Counted from the stretch's first letter, positions 41,430 through 60,588 are shown. The stretch: 64,000 nucleotides of DNA from Isoetes taiwanensis (GCA_021234155.1 JAJEKV010000013.1:9001193-9065192); one strand, 5' to 3'. Notes: generated by a model from the letters alone, not told the origin. Numbers and translations are program-made.

Positions 41430-42962
41430 CTAGGTGGCATGCTTGAGACTAGGTGGCATGCAGAGCCACCTTGGCATGTTGGAGCCTTGCATGGCATGTT
41501 GGAGCCACCTTGGCATGTTGGAGCCCACGTGGCATTATGGAGTCCACGTGGCATGTTTGAGCCACCTTGGCATGTTGGAGCCTAGGTGGCATGTTTAACC
41601 CACCTTGGCATGTTTGAGCCACATCCAAGGCATGTTTGAGCTGGGTGGCATGTTGGAAACCTAGATGGCATGTTTGGAGCCACCTAGGAATGTTGGAGCC
41701 TAGGTGGCATGTTGGAGCCCGTGGCATATTTGAGCCACCTTGGCAGAGTTGGAGCATAGGTGGTATGTTGGAGCCGCGTGGCATGTTTGAGCACGTTGGA
41801 GCCTAGGTGGCATGTTTGAGCCATTTTGTCATGTTGCGGCCCTAGGTGGCATGTTTGAGCCACCTTTTTCATGTTCGAGCCTAGGTGGCATGTTGGAGCC
41901 ACCTTGGCATGTGGGAACCACCTTGGCATGTTTGAGCCTAGGTGGCATGTTTGAAGCCACCTTGGCATGTTGGAACCCACGTGGCATGTTTGAGCCACCT
42001 TGGCATGTTTGAGCACGTTGGAGCCTAGGTGGCATGTTGGAGCCACCTTGGCATGTTGGAGCCTAGGTGGCATGTTGGAGCCAAGACCACGTGGCATGTT
42101 TGAGCCACCTTGCCATGTTAGAGCCTGGGTGGCATGTTGGAGCTTTGTGTGGCATGCTTGAGCCACCTTGGCATGTTGGAGCCCGTGGCATATTTGAGCC
42201 ACCTTGGCAAGTTGGAGCATAGGTGGCATGTTGGAGCCCAGCGTGGCATGTTTGAGCATGTTGGAGCCTAGTTGGCATGTTGGAGCCACCTTGGCACGTG
42301 GCATGTTGGAGCCCACGTGGCATGTTTGAGCCTAGGTGGCGGGGTTAGAGCCCACGGTGGCATGTTGGAGCCTAGGTGGCATGTTTGAGCCAACTTGGCA
42401 TATTTAAGCCTAGGTGGCATGTTGTGAGCCACCTTGGCATGTTGGAGGCTAGGTGGCATGGTGGAGCCCACGTGGCATGTTTGAGCAACCATGGCATGTT
42501 TGAGCCTAGGTGGCATGTTGGAGCCTAGGTGGCATGTTTGAGCCCACCTTGGCATGTTTGAGCCACCTGGCATGTTTGAGCCTAGGTGGCATGTTGGAGC
42601 CTAGGTGGCATGTTTGAGCCACCTTGGCATGTTTGAGCCTAGGTGGCATGTTGGAGCCACCTTGGCATGTTGGAGCCTAAGTGAGCCCTCGCATGGCATG
42701 TTTGAGCCTATGTGGCATGTTTGAGCCACCTTGTCATGTTGGAGCCTAGGTGGCATGTTGGAGCCCGTGGCATATTTGAGCCACCTTGGCAAGTTTGGAG
42801 CATAGGTGGCATGTTGGAGCTCATGTGGCATGTTTGAGCCGCGTTGGGCCTAGGTGGCATGTTTGAGCCATTTTGTCATGTTGGAGCCTAGGTGGCATGT
42901 TGGAGCCACCTTGGCATGTTTGAGCCTAGGTGGCATGTTAGAGCCACCTTGGCATGTTGGTG
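41430..42962 (+). repeat. 19-bp minisatellite array A4 (forward)
   Basis: About 80 units of TGGCATGTTGGAGCCTAGG / TGGCATGTTTGAGCCACCT over 1.5 kb, with higher-order blocks of several units repeated (for example around 41810-42060 and 42840-42960). It is the right arm of the inverted repeat with A3. Confidence 0.95.
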
Positions 42963-43019
42963 CCCAATGTTATGCAAAATAGGTGTTAAGTAATTGAAGT
43001 AGTTGAAGTAACTTGTGTT

Positions 43020-43560
43020 ACATGGAATACTAGTATAAGAACATGTGATGGCACGCGTGCATCACATGTAGCAAATCAAGTACTCGTCCTACCACTATAA
43101 AGACCCATTGATATGGAAGGATAGGACATGTAGAGAATCAAGTACTCTTTCCTACTTCTATAAAGACATGTGAGAATAGAAAGTATTACACATGTAAGTA
43201 ATTCATGTATTCTTTCCTACAATGCCTTAGCAAATAAAATTACTCTGTCCTACTACTATAAAGACATGTGACATGGAAGCATATGACATGTAGAGAATCA
43301 AGTATTCTTTCCGACTTCTATAAAGACATGTGACAATAGAAGTATTACACATGTCGTAATTCATGTATTCTTTCCTACAATGCTTTAGCAAATAAAGTAC
43401 TCTGTCCTACTACTATAAAGACATGTGAATAGAAGTATAGGACATGTAGAGAATCAAATATTCTTTCCTACATCTATAAAGACATGTGACAATAGAATTA
43501 TTAGACATGTAGAAATTCAAGTACTCTTTCCTACAATTGGATTGTATTATAAAATGACAT
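43020..43560 (+). repeat. ~160-bp higher-order tandem repeat
   Basis: TATAAAGACATGTGA recurs at about 43096, 43158, 43256, 43319, 43415, 43474 and 43547. Alternate intervals give a period near 160 bases. TTTCCTACTTCTATAAAGAC and GACATGTAGAGAATCAA are shared. It is AT-rich and noncoding. Confidence 0.9.
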
Positions 43561-43739
43561 GTCACAATAGAAGAAACTACAAAACAACGTTGGATGTTTT
43601 AGTCCACTTTGAAAAAGAACACCATTATCGAACAAAACCATACCTTCACAAATCCACATGTAGGATTCTTTGAAAACAGGACATGTAGACCTACCAAAAC
43701 TGATGTTTTCAACAGTGGACCAAAAACCGGGGTGAGTGT

Positions 43740-47333
<3,594 letters not shown>

Positions 47334-47495
47334 CGTGTGAAATTTCGTGGCTTGTTGGCGCTCATGGCAAAAACAAGGAAAGAAACGAGAAGGCCGTGGC
47401 TAAGGAAGGGGCCTTGAAGGGATCTATTTGCAGTCACGAAGAGCTATCTTTCAGCGTGGTTAGCCCCAATAAAAGCAAAGGGAAGCAAGAATCGG

Positions 47496-48680
47496 ATGGT
47501 AGGCGAAGTCGAGAATCCGGATGGAGAAGGTAGGTCACGAAGTGCAGACATCGATGAGATAAAGAAGAATAAAAAAAAGGCTTTTACAGAAGATTCTGAC
47601 AGTGACTCAAGTGGGACTTCAACCAGGCGGCCTGCAGATAGAAATAATGAAGAATCAGAACAAGTCGAGGTCAGCATAGAGAAACAGGGGAAAGATTTTT
47701 CTTTGCTCTGTACGAAAACAGGGGGAGTTTCGCCACAAATCGAGGCTGCTTGCTCAGGCTTTTCCGGAATACAAAAACAGGTCAGCATACTTGAAGCAGA
47801 AAAACAGGGGAAAACCAAAGATTCAGCGACAAAAACAGGGGGATCTGGCTCGCCACAGGTCGAGAATGCTGGTCCATGTTTATCTGGAATGGAAAAAACA
47901 GGTTTGGGAGTTTCTTTGCCATTTCTTGCTACCGGAACAGGGATAGGAGCTTTTGGTATGCATCCAGGGATGTTTCAGCAACACTTGGGTCCTGACTTCA
48001 TAGCTTTGATGAGAACTATTATTAAAGAGTCCGTTCACGAAGCAGTGCAATCTGCAATCTCTGAAATACATGGCCTTGTAGCAATAGAAGTGAAGAAGGA
48101 ACTGGCAACTATAACGGCATCTCTTAGAACAGAATATGAACTCTTCAAAACAGAAATTATGACCACTCTGGAGCAAAACAAAGAAGAAGAGACATGGAAC
48201 AAAGGGAAAGAGGCGGACTGCGACAAAACTGTAAATTTAAATGAGGAATCAATTTTAGAAATTAGACAACAGCTCGCGAGCTTCATGGAAATACAGGACC
48301 AGAGAAATAGGGCATTGAACCTCAGGATTACCGGGCTACCAGAAGAAGAAAAAGAGAACACTAAACAGAAAGTAGAGCAATTCTTTAATGAACATATTGA
48401 GACTGGAGACCATGGCATTCTTGATGCATTCAGAGTGGGCAGAAAAGGGGATTGGATTCGTCATGTGATTGTGAAATTTCAAAACAGGGAGTATCGTTCA
48501 CGTATCCTGAGGAAGAGAACAGCATTAAAGGGACACAATGTATGGATAAATGAAGATCTCACAAAGGAACAATTGAATGAACACAAAGTACAGATGCAAA
48601 TAATGAAAGAGGCAAGACAAGCTGGTAAGAAAGCTTTTTGGAGGAACAGGGAAGTCGTGATCCAGGCAGATGCAGAATAG
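47496..48680 (+). CDS. LINE E ORF1, L1-type RNA-binding protein
   Basis: A 394-codon protein begins at ATG 47496, the first in-frame ATG after a stop at 47415. Residues 1-130 are polar and low in complexity, with repeated short blocks (KQGK, KTGG, SPQ). Residues about 165-290 are helical and Glu/Lys-rich, fitting a coiled coil. Residues about 290-340 look like the RRM of L1 ORF1p (LNLRITGLPEEEKENTKQKV, AFRVGRK, HVIVKFQNREYRSRILRK). The end (VWINEDLTKEQLNEHKVQMQ, KKAFWRNREVVIQ) matches the C-terminal domain. In this family ORF1 coats LINE RNA as a chaperone. The stop is UAG at 48678-48680, and ORF2 follows in the same frame. Fully open and undamaged. Confidence 0.93.
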   Translation: MVGEVENPDGEGRSRSADIDEIKKNKKKAFTEDSDSDSSGTSTRRPADRNNEESEQVEVSIEKQGKDFSLLCTKTGGVSPQIEAACSGFSGIQKQVSILEAEKQGKTKDSATKTGGSGSPQVENAGPCLSGMEKTGLGVSLPFLATGTGIGAFGMHPGMFQQHLGPDFIALMRTIIKESVHEAVQSAISEIHGLVAIEVKKELATITASLRTEYELFKTEIMTTLEQNKEEETWNKGKEADCDKTVNLNEESILEIRQQLASFMEIQDQRNRALNLRITGLPEEEKENTKQKVEQFFNEHIETGDHGILDAFRVGRKGDWIRHVIVKFQNREYRSRILRKRTALKGHNVWINEDLTKEQLNEHKVQMQIMKEARQAGKKAFWRNREVVIQADAE

Positions 48681-51600
48681 GGACTCGAGACCATCAGGGT
48701 GGGAGCTTGGAACGTTAATACATTAAAACTCTCTGATGTAGACACAATGGGCGATGTTTTAGCGGTACTGGATCTGGTATTTTTCCTAGAAACAGGAGAA
48801 CATGAAGGGCGGGGGCTGCCATTGATTGCTGGATTTACGCAGGTTACCTCAATATGGAATCATAAAGGCTGGAGGCTAAAGGGATATGGAGGTATTGGTT
48901 GCTATATTCGTACAGAATATGCTCATCTGGTTAAACATGTAAGTAAGAAAACCTCAAAAAACTATATTTGGATTGAGCTTCCTGGTAGAAGTAACAGGCT
49001 TTTTGTTGCGGGGTGTTATTTCCCACCAAGAGACTCACCAACCTGGAACTACGGAGATGTTGACCGAGATGACCCATTTCATTATTTAGAGCAAGATGTG
49101 GTGGAATTATCGCAATTAGGTGACACTGTGCTCATAGGGGACTTTAACGGACGCATTGCTAATAGACAAGCAGCCATTAGTAGTGATCAAGGGGAAGCAG
49201 TGTGGTTAGAAATGCTAGATGAAGAGGAAGTGATGAAATCTGGATGGGCTAGAGTATCGCATGATACGGCTAGATGGGCTAATCCCCAAGGGCTTCATTT
49301 GCTAAATATGTGCAGTGGACTAGATCTCTTGATTTATAATGGCACCAGTAGATTTCCCAACACGGGATTGCGTACATGTCGAGACGCGAGCGTGGTGGAT
49401 TACGCAATTGCAAGTGCGGATTTTGCAAAAGAGGTTAAGAACTTCTATGTAGGAGAGGTACGCACTGAATCAGACCATGTCCCTTTGATTATAGAAATTT
49501 ATGTTAATGGAATGCCACGGCACACTAGTTTTATGCCTAACCATCGCATTTACATGCGCCAAGATAGAAAGGAAAAATTTCAAGAGATTTGTGAAGAACG
49601 CGTTAGTAAAATTCAATGGCCATCTGGGGCAAAAGATATAAGTGACATGCTTTCGTCAGTATTGCTAAGTAGTGCTGCACAATGTTTTCAATCTAAGAGA
49701 AGGCAGTTGGGGCTCCCTTGCAATTCTTGGTTCGATACAGAGTGTAAAGAGAAGAGACAACGCTATAAGCAAGCTGTAGGCAGCTGTAAGCAAGATCTCA
49801 AGAAAGAATACATGAAATTGATTAAGGGTAAAAAAAGGGAACACTTGCTTAAGAAACATGAAGATATGGTCAAAGAGTTGATTGTTGAACCAAAGAGATT
49901 CTGGAATCGATTGAGATTTAAAGGAAGGCATGAGATGAAGCTAGACTTAAACTTGTTAATGCAGCAAATACGTAAGCTTTACTACATCCCAGGGGTAGAG
50001 GAGGTGCAGCTTGTGGAAAAGAGTGATGAAGTTCTACAGTTTTCGGTGGAGGATATTTTGGGAGGGCTACAGAAGCTATCCAATGGGAAAGCAGCAGATA
50101 TTCAAGGGCTAGTTTCAGAAATGGTTAAATGGGCTGGAATGCCTACAGCGGAGATCCTCACTCTAATGTATAATGCAGCTCTACGTGAAGGTTTTCCTAC
50201 ATCTTGGCAGGTGAACAGGGTTATTCCACTGCATAAGACAGGTGATGAGATGGATCCAAACAATTATCGTATGATAATGGTCAGCAGTCTTTTTTCCAAG
50301 TTGTATGCTACTATTCTTGAGGGTAAAATAAATAACTGGGCAGAAGAACATGAGGTCAGAGCACATGGACAGGCAGGTTTCAGGAAAAAAAGGTCCACGA
50401 TTGATCACTTATTGACATTTAGAGGCTTGATGGATTCTGTAAAAGGCACCAAAAAACCTATGTTTGCTACTTTTGTAGACTTTACGAAGGCGTTTGACAT
50501 GGTACAGCGGAACTATCTGTGGCATAGATTAGAGGCACTTGGGGTACCCTCTATTTTGCGCATGGCCGTAAAGACTCTCTATGAGAGGGTATTGGTTCAA
50601 CTTTCATTTCCACTATCTCAGGAATGCCCTGATCTAGTGACAAGTAACATTGGAGTTAAACAAGGCTGCCCTCTCTCTCCCACATTATTCGGTCTATTTA
50701 TAGATGAATTGGAGGACTGGATGGCTCAATTTGGCGGAGATGGTGTTGCATTAGAAGGGTATGTTATTAAGCTGCTATTATATGCTGATGATATCGTATT
50801 GATGTCACGAAGTGTGCAAGGGATGCAACAACATTTAGATGCTTTGGCTTCCTTTTGTGATACCAAAGGCATGAAAGTGAATATGGCTAAGACGAAAGTG
50901 ATAGTGTTTGGTGCCAATAAGGTGGATAAATTTGCCTTCTTCTATAAGGGAGATAAGCTAGACATTGTGGATAGTTATAAATATCTGGGTCTAATAGTGG
51001 ACAAAAGTCCCTGCTGGAATCAAGCAGTAGAGCAAAAGGTAAATGGAGGATTGAAAGCTTTATATGCCATGCAGCGTAAATGCCATCAGGCAGAAGTATG
51101 GGATTTCAGCCTAAGGAAGATGCTTTTCATTTCCTTGGTACGCACAAAGGGTATTGTGCGGTTGTGAAGTTTGGGGTCCGGGATTATCCGGGAAAGTGGA
51201 AAATTTGGAAAAAATCGAGAAGGTACAAAAGAAATTCTTTCATGCAGAATTGGGCACTAAAATACAAACACCTTATGATATGATGCTAGTGGAGTGTGGA
51301 ATGTTACCCTTGGAACTTGAAGCCCTAATTAGACTCTTAGTATATTTGCAAAAGATACAGACACACACAGAACACGCTTGCTTGCCTCACTTGGCTCTCG
51401 ATAGTAGTCAAGGGAAAGGGTGGTATGCTGACATTGTGCTTTGGCTCAAAAAATGGGGGATGAACATTGCGGACTTAGAGTCCAACAAGGATAATATCAA
51501 AGGTTGGGTTAGATGGCATGCTATCCACAAAATGTGGAGTGTACCGGAAGTAAAAAAAGAACACTACAGATCTGTTATGAACCCTGGGTTACGAGAAGCT

Positions 51601-52028
51601 GAGTATTTAAAAGCCGGGTTATCCGTAAAGCTTAGACATATGATAAGTAGGATGAGGCTCAGCTCACATCACTTGGGGGTAGAGATTGGACGTTGGGCAA
51701 GAATACCACATACACTGAGGCACTGTAAAGTATGTGGATCATCTGAAGTGGAGGATGAGATACATGTAATTTTGAGGTGCCCATGTCGATTACATACGCA
51801 TCTAAGTTTGGTATACATGTAACGGACTTAGTGAGCTTCTTTGATCTATCTCCAGCTACAATTGGACGGTTTCTAGTAGAAGTTATGCAGACAAGAGACA
51901 GCAATATTCAAAACATAAAATCCTTGGTAGGAGCTAGTGAGTTTGAGTATGAGGAGGAGAGCACTAATATGTTCTTACCCGAAGACATATTAGATGATAT
52001 TATATATGATGTTGATTATGCAAAATGA
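48681..52028 (+). CDS. LINE E ORF2, APE endonuclease and reverse transcriptase (two frameshifts)
   Basis: About 1,115 codons. N-terminal APE: VGAWNVNTLKL (catalytic Asn), FFLETGEH (Glu), VLIGDFNGR, ASVVDYAIAS, ESDHVPLII. RT: LSNGKAADIQGLVSEMVKWA, RVIPLHKTGDEMDPNNYRMI, QAGFRKKRSTIDHLL, TFVDFTKAFDMV, GVKQGCPLSPTLFGLFIDEL, LLLYADDIVLMSRS, GMKVNMAKTKVIVFG. Then LYGCEVWG-like thumb text and knuckle CKVCGSSEVEDEIHVILRC. It is open from the ORF1 UAG to 51165. An extra base near 51149 and another shift near 51780 then move the frame twice, ending at TGA 52026. No ATG precedes WNVNT in frame; the first is at 48747, so translation must begin at a non-AUG codon or by reading through UAG. It performs target-primed reverse transcription in this family. 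Confidence 0.92.
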
Positions 52029-52060
52029 ACGTCTTCTAGGCCTGATGGTCTCATAGACGT
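52029..52060 (+). promoter_or_regulatory. LINE E 3'-end double-stem hairpin
   Basis: Outer stem ACGTC/GACGT, inner stem GGCC/GGTC (one wobble) with a TGAT loop; followed by AAAAATAAAAG and (ATTTC)3. Confidence 0.75.
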
Positions 52061-52103
52061 AAAAATAAAAGATTTCATTTCATTTCATTTCTCTCTCTCT
52101 CTA

Positions 52104-55424
<3,321 letters not shown>

Positions 55425-56034
55425 GAAGTTCTCTGGTAGTCGGTCGGTTTTGTGTCTCTTGCAAGTCTCTTCCCAGAATCGCATCGATTCGAGCCATCGG
55501 ATCGCCATTCTGGGAAGGGACGAGCTACTATATAAGGCTCTTTCCTCTTTCGGACCGGTTATCGGCGTCTTCTCACAGCAGCTCTTTTTCTATTCTCGTT
55601 GCTTCCCTCCCTTCCCGCCCTGCTGCATGGGGGCATGAGTTTGCTTTTCTCTAACCATTCACGAGTGTTTTTTCGGGGTTCTTTGTGTTGCTTGCAGGCT
55701 TCCGCCATCTTCTGGGGTCCGGCTATATTTTGTGTTCGCCATCAACTCATCTCCTTCGAATTTCCAGGCAACACATTCAAGGTTGTTGGCGACCATTTCT
55801 CATTAGGGTTTTCCTCGAAAACCCGAAAGGGCGGGGTTTTTTATCCCGATGAGAAGTTGTCGCCATTACCCTTCTATATTGCCTGTGCACATTTCTTTTT
55901 ACGGGGTAGTCCGATATTGTTCCTATGGTCGGCTACCCCTCTCTATTCTTCAAAACATTGTATACTGCTGCTGTGATGAATGACAAGCCTATCTCCGGCC
56001 GGTTTTGTGTCTCTTGCGAGTCTCTTCCCAGAAT
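55425..56034 (+). mobile_element. Hairpin-rich element with terminal direct repeats, copy B
   Basis: Direct repeats CGGTTTTGTGTCTCTTGC, AGTCTCTTCCCAGAAT lie at 55445-55479 and 55999-56034. Hairpins: CTTCCCAGAAT/ATTCTGGGAAG (55469-55517); a long stem 55788-55864 (GGCGAC and TTCTCAT with ATGAGAA and GTCGCC) around the same CCTCGAAAACCCGAAAGGGC core as copy A; GGGTAG-CCGA/TCGG-CTACCC (55904-55938). TATA-like CTACTATATAAGGCTC lies at 55526-55541. A second internal direct repeat (CTCTAACCATTCACG) occurs at 55351 and 55650. No protein. The left part is duplicated at 16895. Confidence 0.62.
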
Positions 56035-57867
56035 TAGTAAATAATTGTTTTGGAGTTGTCACACTACTTTTGTCTTGTCAATGGTCTGTAAGCATATGCT
56101 GTTAAATATAATCTGTCTCTAATCGTATGCAGATCTAGCTAGAAATGTGTGGATTTTGGACCAACTATAACGTGAAGAGAAAAAGGATATCACGTATAAA
56201 AAGTGAGGAAGATTGACCCTTACAGAAAAATGTGATGGTTAGGGAACCCTATAAAGTTCCCCACTACAAATGCCCATTATTCAATTTATGATTTGCATGC
56301 CCTAAAGCTTCCACATTCGGTTTAAGCTAACATTTGGGAACTAGACTATAGAGGTTTAAATCCTCCTTTTTCTCACTGCAATAGAAATGTCTCTTTGCAT
56401 TTTGGGTGGCCGGGAATGGAAGGCAATATTAACACATAACAATACTATAGAGGCTTGGATCCTCCCTTTTTTCACTACAATAGAAATGGCTGTCGCATTT
56501 TGGGTGGCTGGGAATTAAAGGCATATTAACACCTTCAATAATGTTGGAGCTTATTCACATCATGTTTTCAATATCAAATGAGTAGGCTACACAAATTGAT
56601 TTTTATAAATGCAGTTAAATATTCAATGATTTTTTTTATTTGGCATATTACAAGCAGTTGCTTCAGTAACTATGTGCTTGTTCTATTCTAGACAAACGTC
56701 TCACCCTTCTACCCATTTAGTGGTATGGCCTATCCCCAACTTAGATGAAAAGTTAGGCGATGCAATCGTATTAAGGACGTCAATGCCTTGGCACATAAAC
56801 AAACTATTGCAAAGTTCGATAAAACAAAACCCACATAATTACTTGACTAACAAGAACTTCAATAAAATTAAACCTATATAATTACATACCACAAAACAAA
56901 CTAGCAACGTCATCTCCGATAGAATGTTGTGCATTCTTTATTATATTTAAACTCAGGCAAATCATTCCATATACATTCATCAAAACATTAACTCCAACTC
57001 CACAAGTACAACAAATTACAGACACAATTCAAAACAAGGTGCTGCTCACGAGGGGTTGCCCTACGGTGGCACGAAAGTGTGTTTTCATGGGTTCTAGATT
57101 GTTGTTTCATGTCGAATTTTTTTTATGTGAACATAGGGTGTCATTTTCTTAGCCAGGAGTTTTGTTTACGAAGTTGTGCAAGGGAATTTATAGAAATGAG
57201 GGAGGAAATAATAATACTTCTAAATACCAACTCTAGAATCTAGTTTCTAGATTCATGCCATTTAGGATAATCAACACGCAGTTGATTTCGAACCGATTCA
57301 AATCGGTTTAAGTGCAATTTGCTTTGCTACCGAAAACCGTGTCGTGCATTCCTGCCCCTTGAATAGAATGTATAAAAAATGCATCCAAGAATTGTATCAA
57401 CGTTAGATAGCAGGATAATATTATGCAGTTATTTTCCAAATACCAAGTCCTCCTTTCTAGAACACATTTCCAGTTGGCCCATACATTGTGACTAGTTCAG
57501 AAGGCAAAAATGCCTTAATATGCCTTGTGACAAAAACCTAAGACTATGTCACCCATTATTTGGAGTAGAATTAATCTGAATAATGCATTAGCGGTCTAAC
57601 ATCATGAGAGGTGCATGTTTCTCCTCTTTTGTAGTGTATACATAAAATAATATATCAAAGGAGATGCGGAATAAAAGACAAATAGTTCAAAGAAAAGCAT
57701 TCGTGTAATCTTTAATTTTTTTTAAAATCTGCAATAAGTATGTCCCATCTGGATAGGTATGCCTTTGCATAATGGTGCACTGAATTATTTCAATAGTATC
57801 CTCTACATTTAACCATCTTTCATCTTTTTTCTTGTATTTTTCCCTAGCTCCAAAGCCAATGTTGTTG
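56035..57867. other. Stretch without a gene; one tandem duplication
   Basis: 56344-56440 and 56447-56545 are an imperfect direct duplication sharing ACTATAGAGG, ATCCTCC, CAATAGAAATG and CATTTTGGGTGGC. The remainder is AT-rich and shows nothing recognisable. Confidence 0.6.
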
Positions 57868-59370
57868 TTTTTTTTTTTTTTTGAAGGACGATAAACTTTA
57901 TTGAAACTCCAAGCCAAAAAGCAAAATACAAATGCAGAGGCGGGAATAAAGTATCAGAGGATAATCATGATCCACTGAGTAGAACCACCAGCCTATGCAT
58001 AAGACAACACACTCAAATAGGACTCAAATATCAACTGTCGCTTGGCAGGAGCAAGCGAAGAGTAATGGTAAGCCTTAACAATTCTAGCTTGTGCGTCTTG
58101 GAGGACAACTGCAGGAGGAATATCCAAACCCTGAAAGATAGACAGTCTTCTGCGCTTCCAGATGGACCATAACAACCATCCTGATGCTAAATGAAATGCT
58201 TGGCTCCGCAACTTATTCCAAGTATCCTGATAGACGGCCCGGAAGCACTTGCGACTTGTCAATGTCACATGAAAAGAGAAAGCCCAAGACCAAACAGCCG
58301 GAGATGAACACATAAAAAGAAACAATGCTCAATGGTCTCGTCCCCTTTGCTTGCACAGTGGGCAGAGTGCTGACACTCGAGGATCAAATCTGTGGACAAG
58401 CACGCACGTTCACACGAGGACATCTGTGAAGAATCTGCCACCAAAGCACAACCACCTTAGGATGGAGTAGTTTATCCCAAGCCCAAGTCCACATACGTCT
58501 CCAATTAGGAGGTGAAAGCTGAAGGGACCACCTAGTGGATGGCGGAAGGATATCACTATTGACAAGCAGCCTATACATAGAATTCACAAGCCTATGCTCA
58601 TGAATACTCTGGTGGGAAACCCACATGCACCCTTCAATAGCCTCTGGAGCAACCAATGGCAGAGTACTAGCAACCTTTTGCCAAATAGGTCTGCCCCATC
58701 GAGACAATGAGAATTTTGTTTGAAAGATTTGCCATGTCGCTAACTGGCCAGAATCATACCATGCCGCAACTGTCAAGATTCCTGCTAACCTCCAGCGCCG
58801 TTGAGTTAATGGATGAACCGAGGCACAAAGTGGAAGATTATTTTCCACAGGTATCCACCAACACGGGGCATTCAAATTGATGACATGCATCAAGATCAAT
58901 CCGAAATAGGGTCCGTGATTGTCTCCCATGACTCCAAAGAAGCCTTTCAAAAAAGGAGAGGCATTAGGAAAAGGGCATAGCTGATAAAAGAGACTCCAAG
59001 GAAGAAGCGGTTTTAATGAAGCTTTCCCAAAAGGAACACAATGTGCAAGTGACTGCTTCACCAACCGCACTCTAGGTGAGTCAACCATATCCTTAAGGAT
59101 CCTCCAAATGAATTTAGAAATTAGAATCTTACTCTGCAAATGGAAGTCTGTCATACCCAAACCACCTGCAAATTTTGGCTTGGTGCATTTGGACCATGCA
59201 ACCTTGACCACAGCATGCTCCTCAGTCCCACCCCAAATAAAGTTACGGACAATCGTAACAATCACCTGAAATTTTGACTGAGAAGCCAGAAGGGCAGAGG
59301 CCATATAGACATGGGAATTACTTAAAACATACTTAGCAACAGTTCCCTTTGCGCTTGTAGCACCATCAAT
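57868..59370 (-). mobile_element. L1-type LINE 3' fragment with poly(A) tail
   Basis: On the minus strand, 59342-58384 reads KYVLSNSHVYMASALLAS, VRNFIWGGTEEHAVVKVAWS, KFAGGLGMTDFHLQSKILIS and later WDKLLHPKVVVLWWQILHR, the region after the RT palm and the start of the zf-RVT domain of plant L1 elements. The zinc part is frameshifted near 58380-58320, then LLWSIWKRRRLSIFQG follows. It ends with AATAAAG (57896-57902), then a run of 15 A at 57882-57868. It is 5'-truncated near 59370. This is a different LINE lineage from those with CT flanks. Confidence 0.85.
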
Positions 59371-60580
59371 TTAGTCAAACACTAAGTGCCATTGTTGTAA
59401 TGCCTCGATGACTTATTAGATGGATGCAACGCTTCAGCAACATTCGGCAACAATGCCTGCATCAGATTAAAATCTTGTCAACTATAGTCTGAGAATAACA
59501 ACAAATTGGCAGGCAAATTCCATCTATATATTCGTAAGTCTCGGTGTTGCTGCCACATCTATGATATTATAAGCTGAATAGCGTGGACTAACATCATAAA
59601 ATGTTCTCAAAGGGGAGGAAGGAGTCATAGTTATTTGAAGGAGCATAAGGAATACAACACTTTTGATGTGTGCATTCTCATCCCATAGGCTGACGACACT
59701 GTAAAGTTACATATAAGAGTTTTTGTGCTTTGCACATTACAATTGTTTATCCTGCAGTAAATTCTATAGGGAGGATGACGTTGAACTTTGCCTCTTATGC
59801 ATCAAATTTGAAGTATCTGTCCAAGATGTGCCTCCGCCCTTTTGTGAGTGCAAAACCACAACAGCTATAATACTGCTACATGCAATCTGGTTGCAGAAAG
59901 TCCAGTAGCCTTTGATGTAATCTAATAAAGGAGCATGACCTTCCACACGGACTGTGAACCTGGTTCGCATCTTTCTTAATGGTCTAACTGGTCCTTCTAT
60001 AATATTAGTTTGCACGAGAGGTAATTTAAGATTCTGATTGGTCTCAGTATCCAACATCAGTATTAACTCTGAACAGGACAGAAAAGGGGCCAAACTCAAT
60101 GTGCTACTTTAGTCTACATGGCGTCATCGTGAAAAGGTGTAGAGTGGGAGCAGTGGGAGCATACTTCCAATCCGTTTTCTAGTCAGTTGTATTTTTCATC
60201 TAACTGCTATGAAATGAGAAAATGCCAATTGCCTTGGATTCTAGACCAATCTTGCTTAAGCTTGATTGTCACAATTGGTCGACACTATGTGGATAAGCTC
60301 AGAATAGCGGCATGAATAAATCCACGTAATGAAATCTTATGCCCGAATAATTTGTAGACCATTATCATATATATATTGCATGCACTTTGGTTATGGGCTA
60401 ACAATAATAATTTAATGCGATGGCATTATCATTATTATGGTCGCATGTTTTCCCTAGAAGGTCGTGGTGCACCTTGATAGATCCTAATCTAGGGGGAGGG
60501 CAGCTAGATGTGATCAATCTAGTTCCTAAGGTGGCCTTGTGCAATACTATAATTTGTGGGAAAATTTTAATGGGGCAAGA
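59371..60580. other. Stretch without a recognised gene
   Basis: A 111-codon minus frame (60099-59764; FTVRVEGHAPLLDYIKGYW) could be a decayed exon, but I do not recognise it. No repeats stand out. Confidence 0.35.
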
Positions 60581-60588
60581 CAAATCTT

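Noticed and set aside
41684-42573. Cys/His/Met-rich periodic proteins across the 19-bp arrays (also 32847-33493)
   Set aside because: The frames simply follow the minisatellite period, shift at each indel and have no conserved start.
41430-42962. CRISPR-like look of short repeats
   Set aside because: Units are directly adjacent without unique spacers and the setting is a plant nuclear genome.
57993-58325. Independent minus-strand gene of 110 codons
   Set aside because: It is the frameshifted continuation of the L1 zf-RVT region upstream at 58384-59304.
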